Below are positions 49,511 through 58,817 of a DNA stretch of 64,000 bases, piece after piece. This stretch comes from Gracilibacillus lacisalsi DSM 19029. GTDB lineage: Bacteria; Bacillota; Bacilli; Bacillales; Amphibacillaceae. The notes beneath the pieces were generated by a model. It worked only from the letters and a program-made list of their open reading frames with translations. It was not told where the DNA came from and did no database searches. Location of the stretch: contig NZ_KB898663.1 in the NCBI RefSeq assembly GCF_000377765.1, positions 248,001 to 312,000 on the forward strand, written 5' to 3'. The first letter of the stretch is position 1. Every line of letters begins with the position of its first letter. The position numbers and the translations under genes are program-made.

Positions 49511-49681
49511 AAGAAAAGCGCAGAGCGCCCGTTTAGAAACGTAGCGACTGGAGCGGATCAACTGAGATAAAGGAATCACGGTGAGTTTACGAACCGATGA
49601 TGACTTATCGTAGGGCGATTCGTGAAGTCGCCTAGTTTCTGGGCGCTCGGAGCTAGACAGGCACCCAATTTTTATACTTTC
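49511..49681 (+). repeat. Dispersed structured repeat, copy 3
   Basis: Third copy of the element at 34291 and 41434, in the same orientation. Stems: 49523-49530 with 49641-49648, 49535-49540 with 49635-49640, 49545-49548 with 49627-49630, 49554-49559 with 49617-49622. It is followed directly by a different large inverted repeat. Confidence 0.87.
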
Positions 49682-49739
49682 TTTATAAGAAAAACCGGGA
49701 AAGCCCGAAAAGTTAACAGGTACAAACGTTGTTGAACAG

Positions 49740-49941
49740 TTTCATAGCGGAGGCCGTCCACTTCCACTCCTACGGGATGACTTTCGACTAAGATCCACTT
49801 TGGTAAGCGCTCTTTGCTTACCAAAGTTAGCTTAGGCGAAAATCCCGTGGAAAGGGAAGTGGGCAACCGCAGCGATGGTTTCCTGTACAAGCTAACTTTC
49901 AAAATAACTACTGCATTTAACACAGTCATTGCGCTAATTTT
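49740..49941. repeat. Large inverted-repeat element with nested perfect hairpin
   Basis: CCACTTCC (49758-49765) pairs with GGAAGTGG (49855-49862), and ACGGGA and CTTTCG in the left arm pair with CGAAA and TCCCGT in the right arm. A perfect 12-bp hairpin sits at the centre (ACTTTGGTAAGC, 49797-49808, with GCTTACCAAAGT, 49816-49827). The tail 49896-49941 also occurs at 13862. It resembles widespread Bacillaceae intergenic repeats with ACTCCTRCGGGA arms. Confidence 0.75.
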
Positions 49942-49952
49942 CCATATAAAAA

Positions 49953-49981
49953 AACTAACGATGAACCCATATCACCGTTAG
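49953..49981 (-). terminator. Terminator of the GH42 operon
   Basis: ACTAACGATGA pairs with TCACCGTTAGT (one mismatch) around 7 bases, 17 bp after the GH42 stop; the minus strand continues TTTTTTTATATGG. Confidence 0.8.
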
Positions 49982-49998
49982 TCGTACGTCGTAATCTA

Positions 49999-52026
49999 TT
50001 AAAGACTTAAAATTAATGTATCTTTTGCTTTTATTTCTGTTTCACCTGTATATTTTTCACCCGTTAATAGATTTGTATAGGTCTCCTCACCTGTATCAAA
50101 GCTTGCTGACTTATTATTATGATTCATTACAAATAAAATCTTTTCATCAGCTTTGTTTCGTGCTATAACTTCAACACCTTGTGCAGAATCTAATTCACCT
50201 TGTATATTTTTGTCAGCAGCAATAGTATCGACAAAATCTTGGACAAATACTTGATCAGGACTAGAGGCGATATAGTATGCATGACCTTCTCCGTATTGAT
50301 TTTTTGTTAGTACCGGCATGCCTTTATAAAAGTCTGAACCATATGTTGCCAGTACATCCGCACCTTCAGCATGAATCAGATCAAATAATATGTTGCATTT
50401 GTACTCGCCCGATAGTGACCCTATTTTGTCCTGCATGACAATCTCGTTATAATTAGATGGCTCTAATGCATCAATTTCTTCAGCCCATATTCCAACTAAG
50501 TCTCTTAATTCTCCTAGATAACCTCCCAATGTGACAAGATCGTTCTCGTTAACGATGCCACTGAAGAAAGTGGTTACGAAGGTACCACCTTTTGCAACAA
50601 ACTGCTTCAAGCGATCAGCATGTCCTTCTTTTACCATGTATAACACTGGCGCAATCACAATATCATAACCACTTAAATCTTCTTCCACACTTATCATGTC
50701 GACCGGAATATTACGTTGATAAAAAGCATCATAATATTTATGCACTTCTTTTACATAATCTAGTGCTATGGAAGGTCCGCTTGATAATTGAATGGCCCAG
50801 CGATTTTCCCAGTCAAAGACAATTGCTACCCGTGCGTTCACACGACTATCGATAATTTTATCTTCTAATTGGCTGAGTTCTTTCCCTAATTCAGCGGACT
50901 CACGGAATACGCGTGTATGTTCATGTCCGACATGTTCAATCACTGCACCATGATATTTTTCCGTAGCACCTCGTGAACGTCTCAATTGGAAAAACATCAC
51001 TGTATCAGCACCGTGTGCTACCGCTTGATAACTCCAGAGGCGCATAACTTCCGGGCGTTTTAAGGCATTGTATGGTTGCCAATTTTGCTGGCTTGGTGTT
51101 TGTTCCATCAGCATAAACGGTTGACCACTTCGAAGACCTCGCATTAAATCATGGGTCATCGCTGTCATACTTTCTGGTGTATCGATTGAAGGATAGTTAT
51201 CCCATGATACGACATCCATCTCTTTCCCCCATTTGAAGTAATCAAGCTCAGGATACAGTCCCATTAAATTGGTTGTTACCGGAAGGTCTGGTGTATGTTT
51301 CTTTAATGCATCTCGTTCTAGTTTAAACACATCTAATAAACTATCAGACTGGAAACGACGATAATCTAGTGAAATACCTTGGAAATTAGTGTTTTGGCCT
51401 CCTTGCCATTCTTCACTTAAACCATTTGGTGCCACAATCTCATCCCACTCATAAAAAGTGTGACCCCAGAATCGTGTATTCCACGCTGTATTCACTGCAT
51501 CAAGTGTCCCATATTTGTCTTTTAGCCATACTCGGAATGCCTTTTGACAATTTTCACAATAGCAATAACCACCATATTCATTGGAAACATGCCAGATTAA
51601 TACAGCAGGGTGATTCTTATAGCGTTCTGCTAACCTTTCCGCAATACGTTCTGCATATTTGCGATAGGTCGGACTGTTTGGGCAGGAGTTGTGTCTACCG
51701 CCAAACTGCCTTTTTCTACCTTCAAAATCAACTCGTCTAACATCCGGATAGCGCTTTGCCATCCAAGCCGGATGCGCCGCTGTACTGGTTGCAAGACAAA
51801 TATAAACACCATTTTGGTATAAGCGATCAATTGTTTCATCCAACCAAGTGAAATCATAGGTATTTTCATCAGGCTGATTTAATGCCCATGAGAAAACATT
51901 AACGGTTGCCACATCAATCCCCGCAAGTTTAAACATTCTGATATCTTCGGTTACAGTTTCTTCATCCCATTGTTCTGGATTATAGTCTCCTCCATACCAT
52001 ATTTTTGGTAGTTTTTCATGGATCAT
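49999..52026 (-). CDS. Beta-galactosidase, glycoside hydrolase family 42
   Basis: A 675-residue GH42 enzyme without a signal peptide. The TIM barrel starts with WYGGDYNPEQW; the acid/base glutamate is E150 in IWHVSNEYGG and the nucleophile E308 in FMLMEQTPS. Zinc-binding cysteines are visible (C115, C155, C157, C160). A trimerisation domain and a C-terminal beta domain follow. Homologues cleave beta-galactosides from galactan or rhamnogalacturonan side chains (GanA, YesZ). It is the last gene after permease, permease and binding protein. Confidence 0.93.
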   Translation of the reverse strand: MIHEKLPKIWYGGDYNPEQWDEETVTEDIRMFKLAGIDVATVNVFSWALNQPDENTYDFTWLDETIDRLYQNGVYICLATSTAAHPAWMAKRYPDVRRVDFEGRKRQFGGRHNSCPNSPTYRKYAERIAERLAERYKNHPAVLIWHVSNEYGGYCYCENCQKAFRVWLKDKYGTLDAVNTAWNTRFWGHTFYEWDEIVAPNGLSEEWQGGQNTNFQGISLDYRRFQSDSLLDVFKLERDALKKHTPDLPVTTNLMGLYPELDYFKWGKEMDVVSWDNYPSIDTPESMTAMTHDLMRGLRSGQPFMLMEQTPSQQNWQPYNALKRPEVMRLWSYQAVAHGADTVMFFQLRRSRGATEKYHGAVIEHVGHEHTRVFRESAELGKELSQLEDKIIDSRVNARVAIVFDWENRWAIQLSSGPSIALDYVKEVHKYYDAFYQRNIPVDMISVEEDLSGYDIVIAPVLYMVKEGHADRLKQFVAKGGTFVTTFFSGIVNENDLVTLGGYLGELRDLVGIWAEEIDALEPSNYNEIVMQDKIGSLSGEYKCNILFDLIHAEGADVLATYGSDFYKGMPVLTKNQYGEGHAYYIASSPDQVFVQDFVDTIAADKNIQGELDSAQGVEVIARNKADEKILFVMNHNNKSASFDTGEETYTNLLTGEKYTGETEIKAKDTLILSL

Positions 52027-52185
52027 TTTGGTTCCTCCTCTAACTATTTATGTATAGCAAGTATTCGACAGATCAACGATAAATTCCTCTACTTTATTGC
52101 GATTCGTTGTAAATTTATCACAGTGCTAATTTCGCTAATCAACGACCAACATTAAAACCGAGATCTTCAAAGCAATCTCATCCCA

Positions 52186-52233
52186 TAATAGATGAAGCCT
52201 GAGACCACTTAGGTGGAATCAGGCCCATCATCT
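52186..52233 (-). terminator. Branched hairpin after the binding-protein gene
   Basis: ATAGATGA pairs with TCATCTAT, enclosing CCTGA/TCAGG and CCAC/GTGG, directly after the stop codon of the binding-protein gene. Only AT-rich sequence follows, so transcription probably reads through in part to the GH42 gene 160 bp further on. Confidence 0.65.
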
Positions 52234-52239
52234 ATCAGA

Positions 52240-53940
52240 TTACTTTGTACCCCATAGTTCCATAACATCTAATGTTTTTTGAGTCATCAATTCATTTGCT
52301 TTTTCAATATCCATTGCTTCTAACTCTTCAATCATGGCATCCCATGATGCATCAAAGTCTGCTGGATCACCTAAAACGGCTTGTGTTATTCGTTGCTCTG
52401 TTAAGTCGTCTGCTTTCTGTTGGATAATCTCTAAATCACTTCCTGATTCGATGGTATAATTCGCCGCAGCACCATGTTTAGAAATTCCTAATTCTTCTGC
52501 CGGTGGGAACCAGTCCGTCCAGTTTTCCATATCGTATTCAGCTACAACCTCTTTTTCGGCCTCGTTAAAGTTGTCAATAATATCTTGCTCAGAGTTTGGT
52601 GTGATCGGCTGACCATTAGAGTCCACTGCTCCATTACCCCATTGTGGGAATGGATAGATATAATAGCCTACACCTGTTTCTTTAGCATAGTCACTATCGG
52701 AATTCATTCGTTCACGGTCATCTTCGTGCATCACTCGTTTTCCGTCTACAATATCGTAGTTTTCGCCCTCAATTCCCCAGTTAACGAGGATCTGAGCTTC
52801 TTCTGATGCCATCCAATCTAAAAACTCGAATGCTTCTTCTTGATGTTCACTAGTGGAAGAAATAGAAATCCCCCAACCTCCAGCAAAACCGTAATCTTTT
52901 AGACCTTGTGACTTATATTCTTCACCTAACGTGACAGGAAGTGGTGCGTATGTTCTCCATTCTTTTCCATCGGCTACAAGTGCTGCATCTGCGTCAGTAA
53001 TATTCCAATTTTGATCAGCAATACTTAGTACACGACCAGATGAAAGCTTCGAAATATACGTGTCGTATGTGTGTGTAAATGACTCCGGATCTAATAGTCC
53101 TTTATCATTCATACCATTTAACCATTTAAAATATTCTTTTAATTCCGGTAACAAGAACTTGTAAGTTGTTTCACCTGTTTCATCATCTATAGCCCACTGA
53201 CCATCATCCGGTATACCTGCTGCGAATCCTGCCGGGTTACCTACCGTAATTAACCAACGCCAGTCACTACCTAATAGAGATAACGGGATCGTTTTTTGAC
53301 CATCAATTTCTGGATACTTTTCGTAGTATTCTGTAATCGCTGCTTCAAAATCTTCTAATGTTTGAATTTCAGGATATCCAAGTTCACGTAAGACATCTAA
53401 TTGTATTTGGAAGGTACCACTTGTTTCCCAGCGTGCTTCTTCCACACCATAAGTACCGACGTTATAGATACTTGGGTCGTCTATTGAGTTACGTAAACGA
53501 TCGAGTTGATCACCATACATTGCTTTTAAGTTGTCACCTTTTTCTTCAATCAAATCATCTAATTTAATGATACCACCAGCTTCAATCAGCTTTCCAATAT
53601 CACCTTTTGCGAAAATTAAATCTGGATAATCACCACTTGCAATCATCAATGGGATCGCTTCATCATTCCCACCAACTGGATAATCCATTTCCAGTTTTAT
53701 ACCTGTTTTTTCTGTAATTTTTTGTGCTACTGGATCGTCAAATGATTTTTCTTCGCCATCAGCATTGAAATAAGTCAATGTCAACGGCTCATCATTTAAT
53801 GAATCACTTTCATTCTCTTCTGTTGCATCATCACCTTCAGCGCCTGTATCTGATTCTGAATCATCACTACAAGCAGCTAAGAAAAGTACTGCAAACATGA
53901 ATAATAAGGATAAAGATAAGATGGATAGCTTTCTCTTCAT
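52240..53940 (-). CDS. Extracellular solute-binding lipoprotein, LplA type
   Basis: A 566-residue large binding protein with lipoprotein signal (FAVLFLAACSDD) and an acidic linker. Stretches such as LRELGYPEIQTLEDFEAAI and EAFEFLDWMASEEAQ are typical of the LplA/YtcQ branch. GGAGGGG precedes the ATG. Here it is the third gene, after its two permeases, whereas the other four operons place it first. Confidence 0.88.
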   Translation of the reverse strand: MKRKLSILSLSLLFMFAVLFLAACSDDSESDTGAEGDDATEENESDSLNDEPLTLTYFNADGEEKSFDDPVAQKITEKTGIKLEMDYPVGGNDEAIPLMIASGDYPDLIFAKGDIGKLIEAGGIIKLDDLIEEKGDNLKAMYGDQLDRLRNSIDDPSIYNVGTYGVEEARWETSGTFQIQLDVLRELGYPEIQTLEDFEAAITEYYEKYPEIDGQKTIPLSLLGSDWRWLITVGNPAGFAAGIPDDGQWAIDDETGETTYKFLLPELKEYFKWLNGMNDKGLLDPESFTHTYDTYISKLSSGRVLSIADQNWNITDADAALVADGKEWRTYAPLPVTLGEEYKSQGLKDYGFAGGWGISISSTSEHQEEAFEFLDWMASEEAQILVNWGIEGENYDIVDGKRVMHEDDRERMNSDSDYAKETGVGYYIYPFPQWGNGAVDSNGQPITPNSEQDIIDNFNEAEKEVVAEYDMENWTDWFPPAEELGISKHGAAANYTIESGSDLEIIQQKADDLTEQRITQAVLGDPADFDASWDAMIEELEAMDIEKANELMTQKTLDVMELWGTK

Positions 53941-53990
53941 GTTTTTCCCCTCCGTTTTTAATAAATTTTTATATTAATTTTCATTAATAC

Positions 53991-54875
53991 CTAGCTTTTG
54001 ACTGCACCTAGCGTTAGTCCTGTTACAAAGTATTTTTGCAGGAACGGATATACCATTAGGATAGGTACCGTAGCGATAATCGTAATTGCCATTTTAATCG
54101 ATTGTGGGTTAGTTTGACCTGCTATGACCTCGGCATTCTGTGAGGTAATATCCCCGCTTGAGATATTAGCATTATCTAATATTTTCATTAATTCAAACTG
54201 CAACGTCGTTAAAGCCTCGCTACCTCTAGCATATAAATACGTATCAAACCAGCTGTTCCACTGCATAACTGCAAGGAATAACGCAATCGTTGCGATAACT
54301 GGTAAACATAACGGAATAATAATTCTGGTAAAGATAACAAAATCATTGGCACCATCCATTTTGGCTGATTCTTCTAGAGCTGTCGGCAAATTATCCATAA
54401 ATGAGCGGATAATGATAACATTAAATGCCGAAATTAACATCGGCCAAATATAAACGCCAAAGTCATTAATCAAACCTAGCTGACGAATTAGCATATACTC
54501 CGGAATTAATCCCCCACTAACAAACATTGTTAATACGAGTAAGAAACCTACTAAGCCATTAAAAACAAAATCTCTTCTGCTTAACACGTAAGCAAGCATC
54601 GTACTTGCAATAATACCTGTAATGGTTCCAACTACTGTTCTTAAGATCGACATAAAAAATGCTTGCAACAGCCTGTCATTACTGCCAAAAATCTCTTGAT
54701 AATTAGCAAATGTAAAGTCACGGGGCCATATATGAATTCCACCCTTAGCTGTATCCACCGCATTATTTAACGATATGGCTAAGATGTTCAGGAATGGATA
54801 AAGTGTAATGACTACAATGAAAAGCATAAAAATAGTTAAAATGATATCAAATGTCGTCCATTTTCTTTTTTTCAT
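53991..54875 (-). CDS. ABC transporter permease, LplC/YtcP type
   Basis: A 294-residue permease with EAA loop EESAKMDGANDFVIF and C-terminus VTGLTLGAVKS; six membrane segments. ATG 54875 has AAAGGAG 11 bases upstream, whereas the earlier GTG touches it. The LplB-type partner ends 21 bp upstream. Confidence 0.87.
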   Translation of the reverse strand: MKKRKWTTFDIILTIFMLFIVVITLYPFLNILAISLNNAVDTAKGGIHIWPRDFTFANYQEIFGSNDRLLQAFFMSILRTVVGTITGIIASTMLAYVLSRRDFVFNGLVGFLLVLTMFVSGGLIPEYMLIRQLGLINDFGVYIWPMLISAFNVIIIRSFMDNLPTALEESAKMDGANDFVIFTRIIIPLCLPVIATIALFLAVMQWNSWFDTYLYARGSEALTTLQFELMKILDNANISSGDITSQNAEVIAGQTNPQSIKMAITIIATVPILMVYPFLQKYFVTGLTLGAVKS

Positions 54876-54896
54876 TTGATGTGACACTCCTTTCTG

Positions 54897-55931
54897 CTAG
54901 AATACACGTCCTTCACCTATTCGTTTCGCAAAGCCGTTACATATTAAAATAAGAATAATACTAATAACGGATTTAAAAATCCCGATTGCAGTACCAAATG
55001 AATAGCGGAACATTCCTATACCATAATCTAGTGCATATAAGTCTATAACCAAAGCCTTTTCGGCGACTATATTGTTCCCTAATAGCATTTGTTTTTCAAA
55101 ACCAATATTGATTAAGTTACCAATATTTAAAATAAGTAATACGATAATAACGGGGCGAATACTTGGTAAAGTAATATGCCACATCTGTCGCCATCTACTT
55201 GCACCATCTACTTTCGCTGCTTCATAGAGCTGCGGATCGACACCAGCCATTGCCGCCAAATAAATGATTGCGTTCCAACCAGTCTCTTTCCAAACATCAG
55301 CAGCCGTAACAATCCCCCAAAACATATCAGGTTGTGCCATAAAGTTAATGGGTCGATCGAGAATACCTGAACCAACTAACAAGTTGTTGATGATTCCTTC
55401 TGGTGAAAGCATGGTGATGACAATATTGGCAACAATTACCCAAGATACAAAGTGAGGTAAATAGGATATTGTCTGTGTCCATTTCTTTAACGTTAAAAAC
55501 CTAACTTCATTGAGAAGTAAAGCAAATGCAATTGCTGATAATGTACCAAACACCAGCCCTAAAATCCCCATCCCCAATGTATTCTCTAATGCTCGATAAA
55601 ACATCGGTTCATTGAAGAGGTCTTTAAAATGCTTGAATCCTACCCATTCTTGCTCAAGAATACCTAATTGCGGCTTATAATCTTGAAATGCCATCACCCA
55701 GCCTGCAACTGGAATGTATTTAAAAATTAGTAACCAGATAACAAAAGGAAAGGACATTAAGAATAACGCCTTTTGTTTACTCAACCTTTTAAAGAAGCCT
55801 TTATTGCCTGGGTCTGGTCCGCGCTTCTTTCCTTTATGCGAAGAAAAGCCCGGCTTCACTGGCGTTTGCAAAGGTGAGTGTGACTCAGGTAGATTCGGTT
55901 GTGCCTCTGCAGCATTGTTGATTCGACTCAT
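54897..55931 (-). CDS. ABC transporter permease, LplB type
   Basis: A 344-residue permease with a long basic cytoplasmic N-terminus (about 45 residues, including SSHKGKKRGPDPGNKG), then six membrane segments and the EAA loop YEAAKVDGASRWRQM. AGGAGAG precedes the ATG. First gene of the GH42 operon, under two cre-like boxes. Confidence 0.87.
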   Translation of the reverse strand: MSRINNAAEAQPNLPESHSPLQTPVKPGFSSHKGKKRGPDPGNKGFFKRLSKQKALFLMSFPFVIWLLIFKYIPVAGWVMAFQDYKPQLGILEQEWVGFKHFKDLFNEPMFYRALENTLGMGILGLVFGTLSAIAFALLLNEVRFLTLKKWTQTISYLPHFVSWVIVANIVITMLSPEGIINNLLVGSGILDRPINFMAQPDMFWGIVTAADVWKETGWNAIIYLAAMAGVDPQLYEAAKVDGASRWRQMWHITLPSIRPVIIVLLILNIGNLINIGFEKQMLLGNNIVAEKALVIDLYALDYGIGMFRYSFGTAIGIFKSVISIILILICNGFAKRIGEGRVF

Positions 55932-55962
55932 TTTATCTCTCTCCTAACCTGTCAACCCTATA

Positions 55963-55977
55963 TTGAAAGCGTTTTTT
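55963..55977 (-). promoter_or_regulatory. cre-like box 1 upstream of the GH42 operon
   Basis: TTGAAAGCGTTTTTT on the plus strand matches the CcpA consensus except at position 14. It lies 32 bp before the first permease start, where bound CcpA would block transcription. Confidence 0.45.
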
Positions 55978-55998
55978 TAAGTTATAATTATTATATTA

Positions 55999-56010
55999 GA
56001 AACCGCTTTC
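55999..56010. promoter_or_regulatory. cre/LacI-type box 2 with overlapping promoter
   Basis: GAAACCGCTTTC is a pseudo-palindrome with central CG. On the minus strand a TATAAT hexamer (near 55992) lies just downstream of it, so the box would occupy the promoter spacer. The remaining 56011-56370 spacer is AT-rich, with no gene seen. Confidence 0.45.
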
Positions 56011-56370
56011 TCAAAAAACATAAGAAACAAGACATAAAAACCGGTAAAAATGAGAGGTGGAATTAAATACCTTTCATAGTAATTTAGTGAGACTATGTTC
56101 AATGAGGAGATTTTAAATTTAACTTCTCTTATCCTAGTCTTACTTGAAGCTTGAGCGGAAAGGGTTACTCAGAAAAAATTGAAGAGTGTAAAATAAACGA
56201 AATCGTAAAATGATATCGTTCATCTGTAAAGTTTTGGCTTTTTATACGTGTGAAAATTAATTTTTCTACTGTTTTGACCTTTTACTTTTTCTTTTTTACC
56301 ACTTTGACTTTATTCATTTTTTGTTCAATAATACTTGTCGTAATACTTAACTTTAGAAGGGAAGAGAAAA

Positions 56371-57270
56371 TTGAAGACAAGATTAAAACCACGTGAATTA
56401 GTCCTTTTCGAATACCTCAAAAGACGCCGATCATTGTCAAAAGAAGAAATAAAAAAATACCGAAGACTAGACAGAGGTTATCAAGGCGAAGTTCTTTTTG
56501 ACCAATACCTAGAACGATTATCAAGCAACTTTCTATTACTCAAAGACCTTTGGTTGTCCCATCACAACAGAGCCTTTCAACTGGATCACATCCTTCTTTT
56601 CCATAATACCTTGTACATGTTTGAGATCAAAAATTACCCAGGTGAATTTTATTTTCAAAATGAACAGCTATATCTTAATTCTGGAGAAGAGATAGATAAT
56701 CCTCTTATCCAATTAAGAAGAAGTAAATCATTGCTTCGTCAACTTCTTCAACAATTAGAATGGGATATACCAGTAGTGGCAGCAGTTGTTTTTATTAACC
56801 CCGAATGTTCCCTCTTTCAAACACCAAGAAATTCCAATATTATATTACCAACACAAATAAATCGATACCTACGTCAATTCGAAAATGAGGTGCCACTAAA
56901 TCCAATGATGCACCATGTAATGAATCATCTAGAATCAATCCAACTTGAACATTCTCCTTATGAGCAGTTGCCTACATACCATTACAATGATTTAAAAAAG
57001 GGCATCCCTTGTACATCATGTGATTTTTTTATGACCATAGTAGAAGGTAAAAAATGCAGATGTCAGAACTGCGGTCAATCAGAATTCGTCCAAACTGCTA
57101 TAATTAGCAATGTTGAAGAATTTATGTTTTTGTTTCCAGATGAACGCGTGACAAGTGAGCAAATATATGATTGGTGTCGTCTACCGATTTCCCTTGAACG
57201 AATAAGATATCATTTAAAAAAGCACTTAAAATCAAAAGGAATAAAAAAAGGAACCTATTATATACAATGA
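56371..57270 (+). CDS. NERD domain protein with C-terminal zinc ribbon
   Basis: A 299-residue protein started at TTG 56371 (GAAGGGAAGAG upstream). Residues about 35-150 form a nuclease-related NERD domain: GYQGE (E40), FQLDHILL (D72) and MFEIKN (E85, K87), the PD-(D/E)XK-like residues, plus Q114. Residues 214-234 hold a Cys cluster (CTSC then CRCQNC) that looks like a zinc ribbon, followed by a basic helical end. It could be a DNA-processing enzyme; the true substrate is unknown. It stands alone between the sugar operons. Confidence 0.82.
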   Translation: MKTRLKPRELVLFEYLKRRRSLSKEEIKKYRRLDRGYQGEVLFDQYLERLSSNFLLLKDLWLSHHNRAFQLDHILLFHNTLYMFEIKNYPGEFYFQNEQLYLNSGEEIDNPLIQLRRSKSLLRQLLQQLEWDIPVVAAVVFINPECSLFQTPRNSNIILPTQINRYLRQFENEVPLNPMMHHVMNHLESIQLEHSPYEQLPTYHYNDLKKGIPCTSCDFFMTIVEGKKCRCQNCGQSEFVQTAIISNVEEFMFLFPDERVTSEQIYDWCRLPISLERIRYHLKKHLKSKGIKKGTYYIQ

Positions 57271-57310
57271 ATCAAGCCTGTTCGCCATTCTTTTTTCGTT
57301 GGCAAGTTAA

Positions 57311-57463
57311 CTACCAGGAAAACTATTAATTATAACAGGGAGATTTCCCTGTAAAAGTGAAGTAACAGGGAAATCTGCCAATTCAGAGTAGGGGATTTCC
57401 CTATAAAAACATCATTACCGGGAAATCTATCAAATAGAAGTAGAGGTTTTCCCGGTAATAAAG
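57311..57463. repeat. Inverted array with 52-bp period (GGGAAATC/GATTTCCC)
   Basis: GGGAAAT occurs at 57368 and 57420 (52 bp apart). TTTCCC in the opposite sense recurs with 52-bp spacing too, in GATTTCCCT, GATTTCCCT and TTTTCCC at 57343, 57395 and 57447. Opposite units alternate, giving dyads such as ACAGGGAGATTTCCCTGT. The array fills the convergent spacer between the NERD and DUF4340 genes. Confidence 0.75.
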
Positions 57464-57473
57464 TGAGCGAACA

Positions 57474-58817
57474 TCATGATTCAGTTTGTACTGCCCATAC
57501 TATTGCCTGGTGCAGTTTGTCTTTTTTGATGGTGAAGTCAATTTCACTGCTGTTGTTTTTGATGATTGCATAATCTGTATCAGATATTGCATGGAATGCT
57601 ATCGTGTTTTCAATTGGTTGATTGTTCTCGTCTGTGATCAAATAGTTTATCATTACTTCCGGCTCATCTTTCACCGTTTCTCCCTTATAAGCTTGATCAA
57701 ATGTCAGGCCTGCCAATTGTTTGTAATCATCGCGGAAGGTGTCGATCTCTAGTTCTTTCCCGTCATGGAATACAGTTGTTTCCACCTCTTCTTCCGTATT
57801 TTCCTCATGGTCCATTGTATATTGCACACTATCTTCTGGTGTCTCAATCGTTAATTCATCGATTACTTCTAAAGAAACGATATGGACAAAATGATCAATC
57901 ATATCATAAGCCTTGTAACTGTATGGATCTAGTAATTCTGTAGGTACCTTATACACTTCTTCCTTACCATCAACTTGGACATAATACTGATTATTTGCAG
58001 CAGGATCACCGATGATCAGCTTTTCTTCCTCTTCTCCATTCGAAAATATTATCGAAAAGTCAGAATCCGCTAAGCCGTATTGGTCGTCGCCATCGACAGT
58101 TTCTACTTGTTCGATGCCATCTACACCAACTACCATCTCCTCTGCATTGGAAAAGGCAACACTATAAACATGTTGATAAGGCTCATGCATATACCAGCCA
58201 CTAAGGTGTGCTAATGATTCCTTTTCTGAAAAAGGGGACTCCTTATTCAACTGAATTACTTCTGTTCCATTGTCTATTTCGATTTCTGTAATATCTTGAG
58301 AAGAAATGGTTAAAATCTTATTATCCAATAATGCTATCCGTTGCAATGGAATCATTTCCACCGATGATCGGTCCACTAAATAAATCGTTTCTTTTTCTTT
58401 ATGTTCAACATAATAGCGATCCCCTTGGTCATGCATTTGACCTATAGCAATTCTCTGCCTATCATCTTGCTGATCCATAAAGGAAACAACCACTTTCGGA
58501 AAATCTAGATTGACATTTTTCTTCTTGACTTCAACCGCTTCCCCTGTCATTTCTTCCATTGCTAATAGAAAGCTATCTATTTTATCCGTATCTTCTTGTT
58601 CCTCTGCGCCCTCAACTTGCCATCCTTGATCCGATTTCATTAAAGAAATATCCTCACTTGCCAACACATCAATGGCAGTTACTTGTTCAAAATCATCAAT
58701 GAGCTGATCAGACTCTGCTTCTGTTTCTTTTTTGTCCTGATTTACTAAAACGAATAACAAGACAGTTAATGCGACAATACTGATGATCACATAAATTAAA
58801 ATGCTAGTTTTCTTCAT
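57474..58817 (-). CDS. DUF4340 domain-containing membrane-anchored protein
   Basis: A 447-residue protein with one N-terminal membrane segment (about 7-25) and a long acidic extracytoplasmic part of DUF4340 repeats (SDQGWQVEG, FPKVVVSF, IAIGQMHDQGDRYYVEHKEKETIYLVD, shown here in separate motifs). DUF4340 proteins usually sit with gliding-type ABC exporters; here the gene overlaps the YesL gene by 14 bp in a two-component operon, which is unusual. Function unknown. Ribosome binding site AGAGGG. Confidence 0.8.
   Translation of the reverse strand: MKKTSILIYVIISIVALTVLLFVLVNQDKKETEAESDQLIDDFEQVTAIDVLASEDISLMKSDQGWQVEGAEEQEDTDKIDSFLLAMEEMTGEAVEVKKKNVNLDFPKVVVSFMDQQDDRQRIAIGQMHDQGDRYYVEHKEKETIYLVDRSSVEMIPLQRIALLDNKILTISSQDITEIEIDNGTEVIQLNKESPFSEKESLAHLSGWYMHEPYQHVYSVAFSNAEEMVVGVDGIEQVETVDGDDQYGLADSDFSIIFSNGEEEEKLIIGDPAANNQYYVQVDGKEEVYKVPTELLDPYSYKAYDMIDHFVHIVSLEVIDELTIETPEDSVQYTMDHEENTEEEVETTVFHDGKELEIDTFRDDYKQLAGLTFDQAYKGETVKDEPEVMINYLITDENNQPIENTIAFHAISDTDYAIIKNNSSEIDFTIKKDKLHQAIVWAVQTES

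Noticed and set aside
49672-49929. An 85-codon minus-strand frame
   Set aside because: It lies wholly in the large inverted-repeat element and adjoining repeat copy; no ribosome binding site and no family match.
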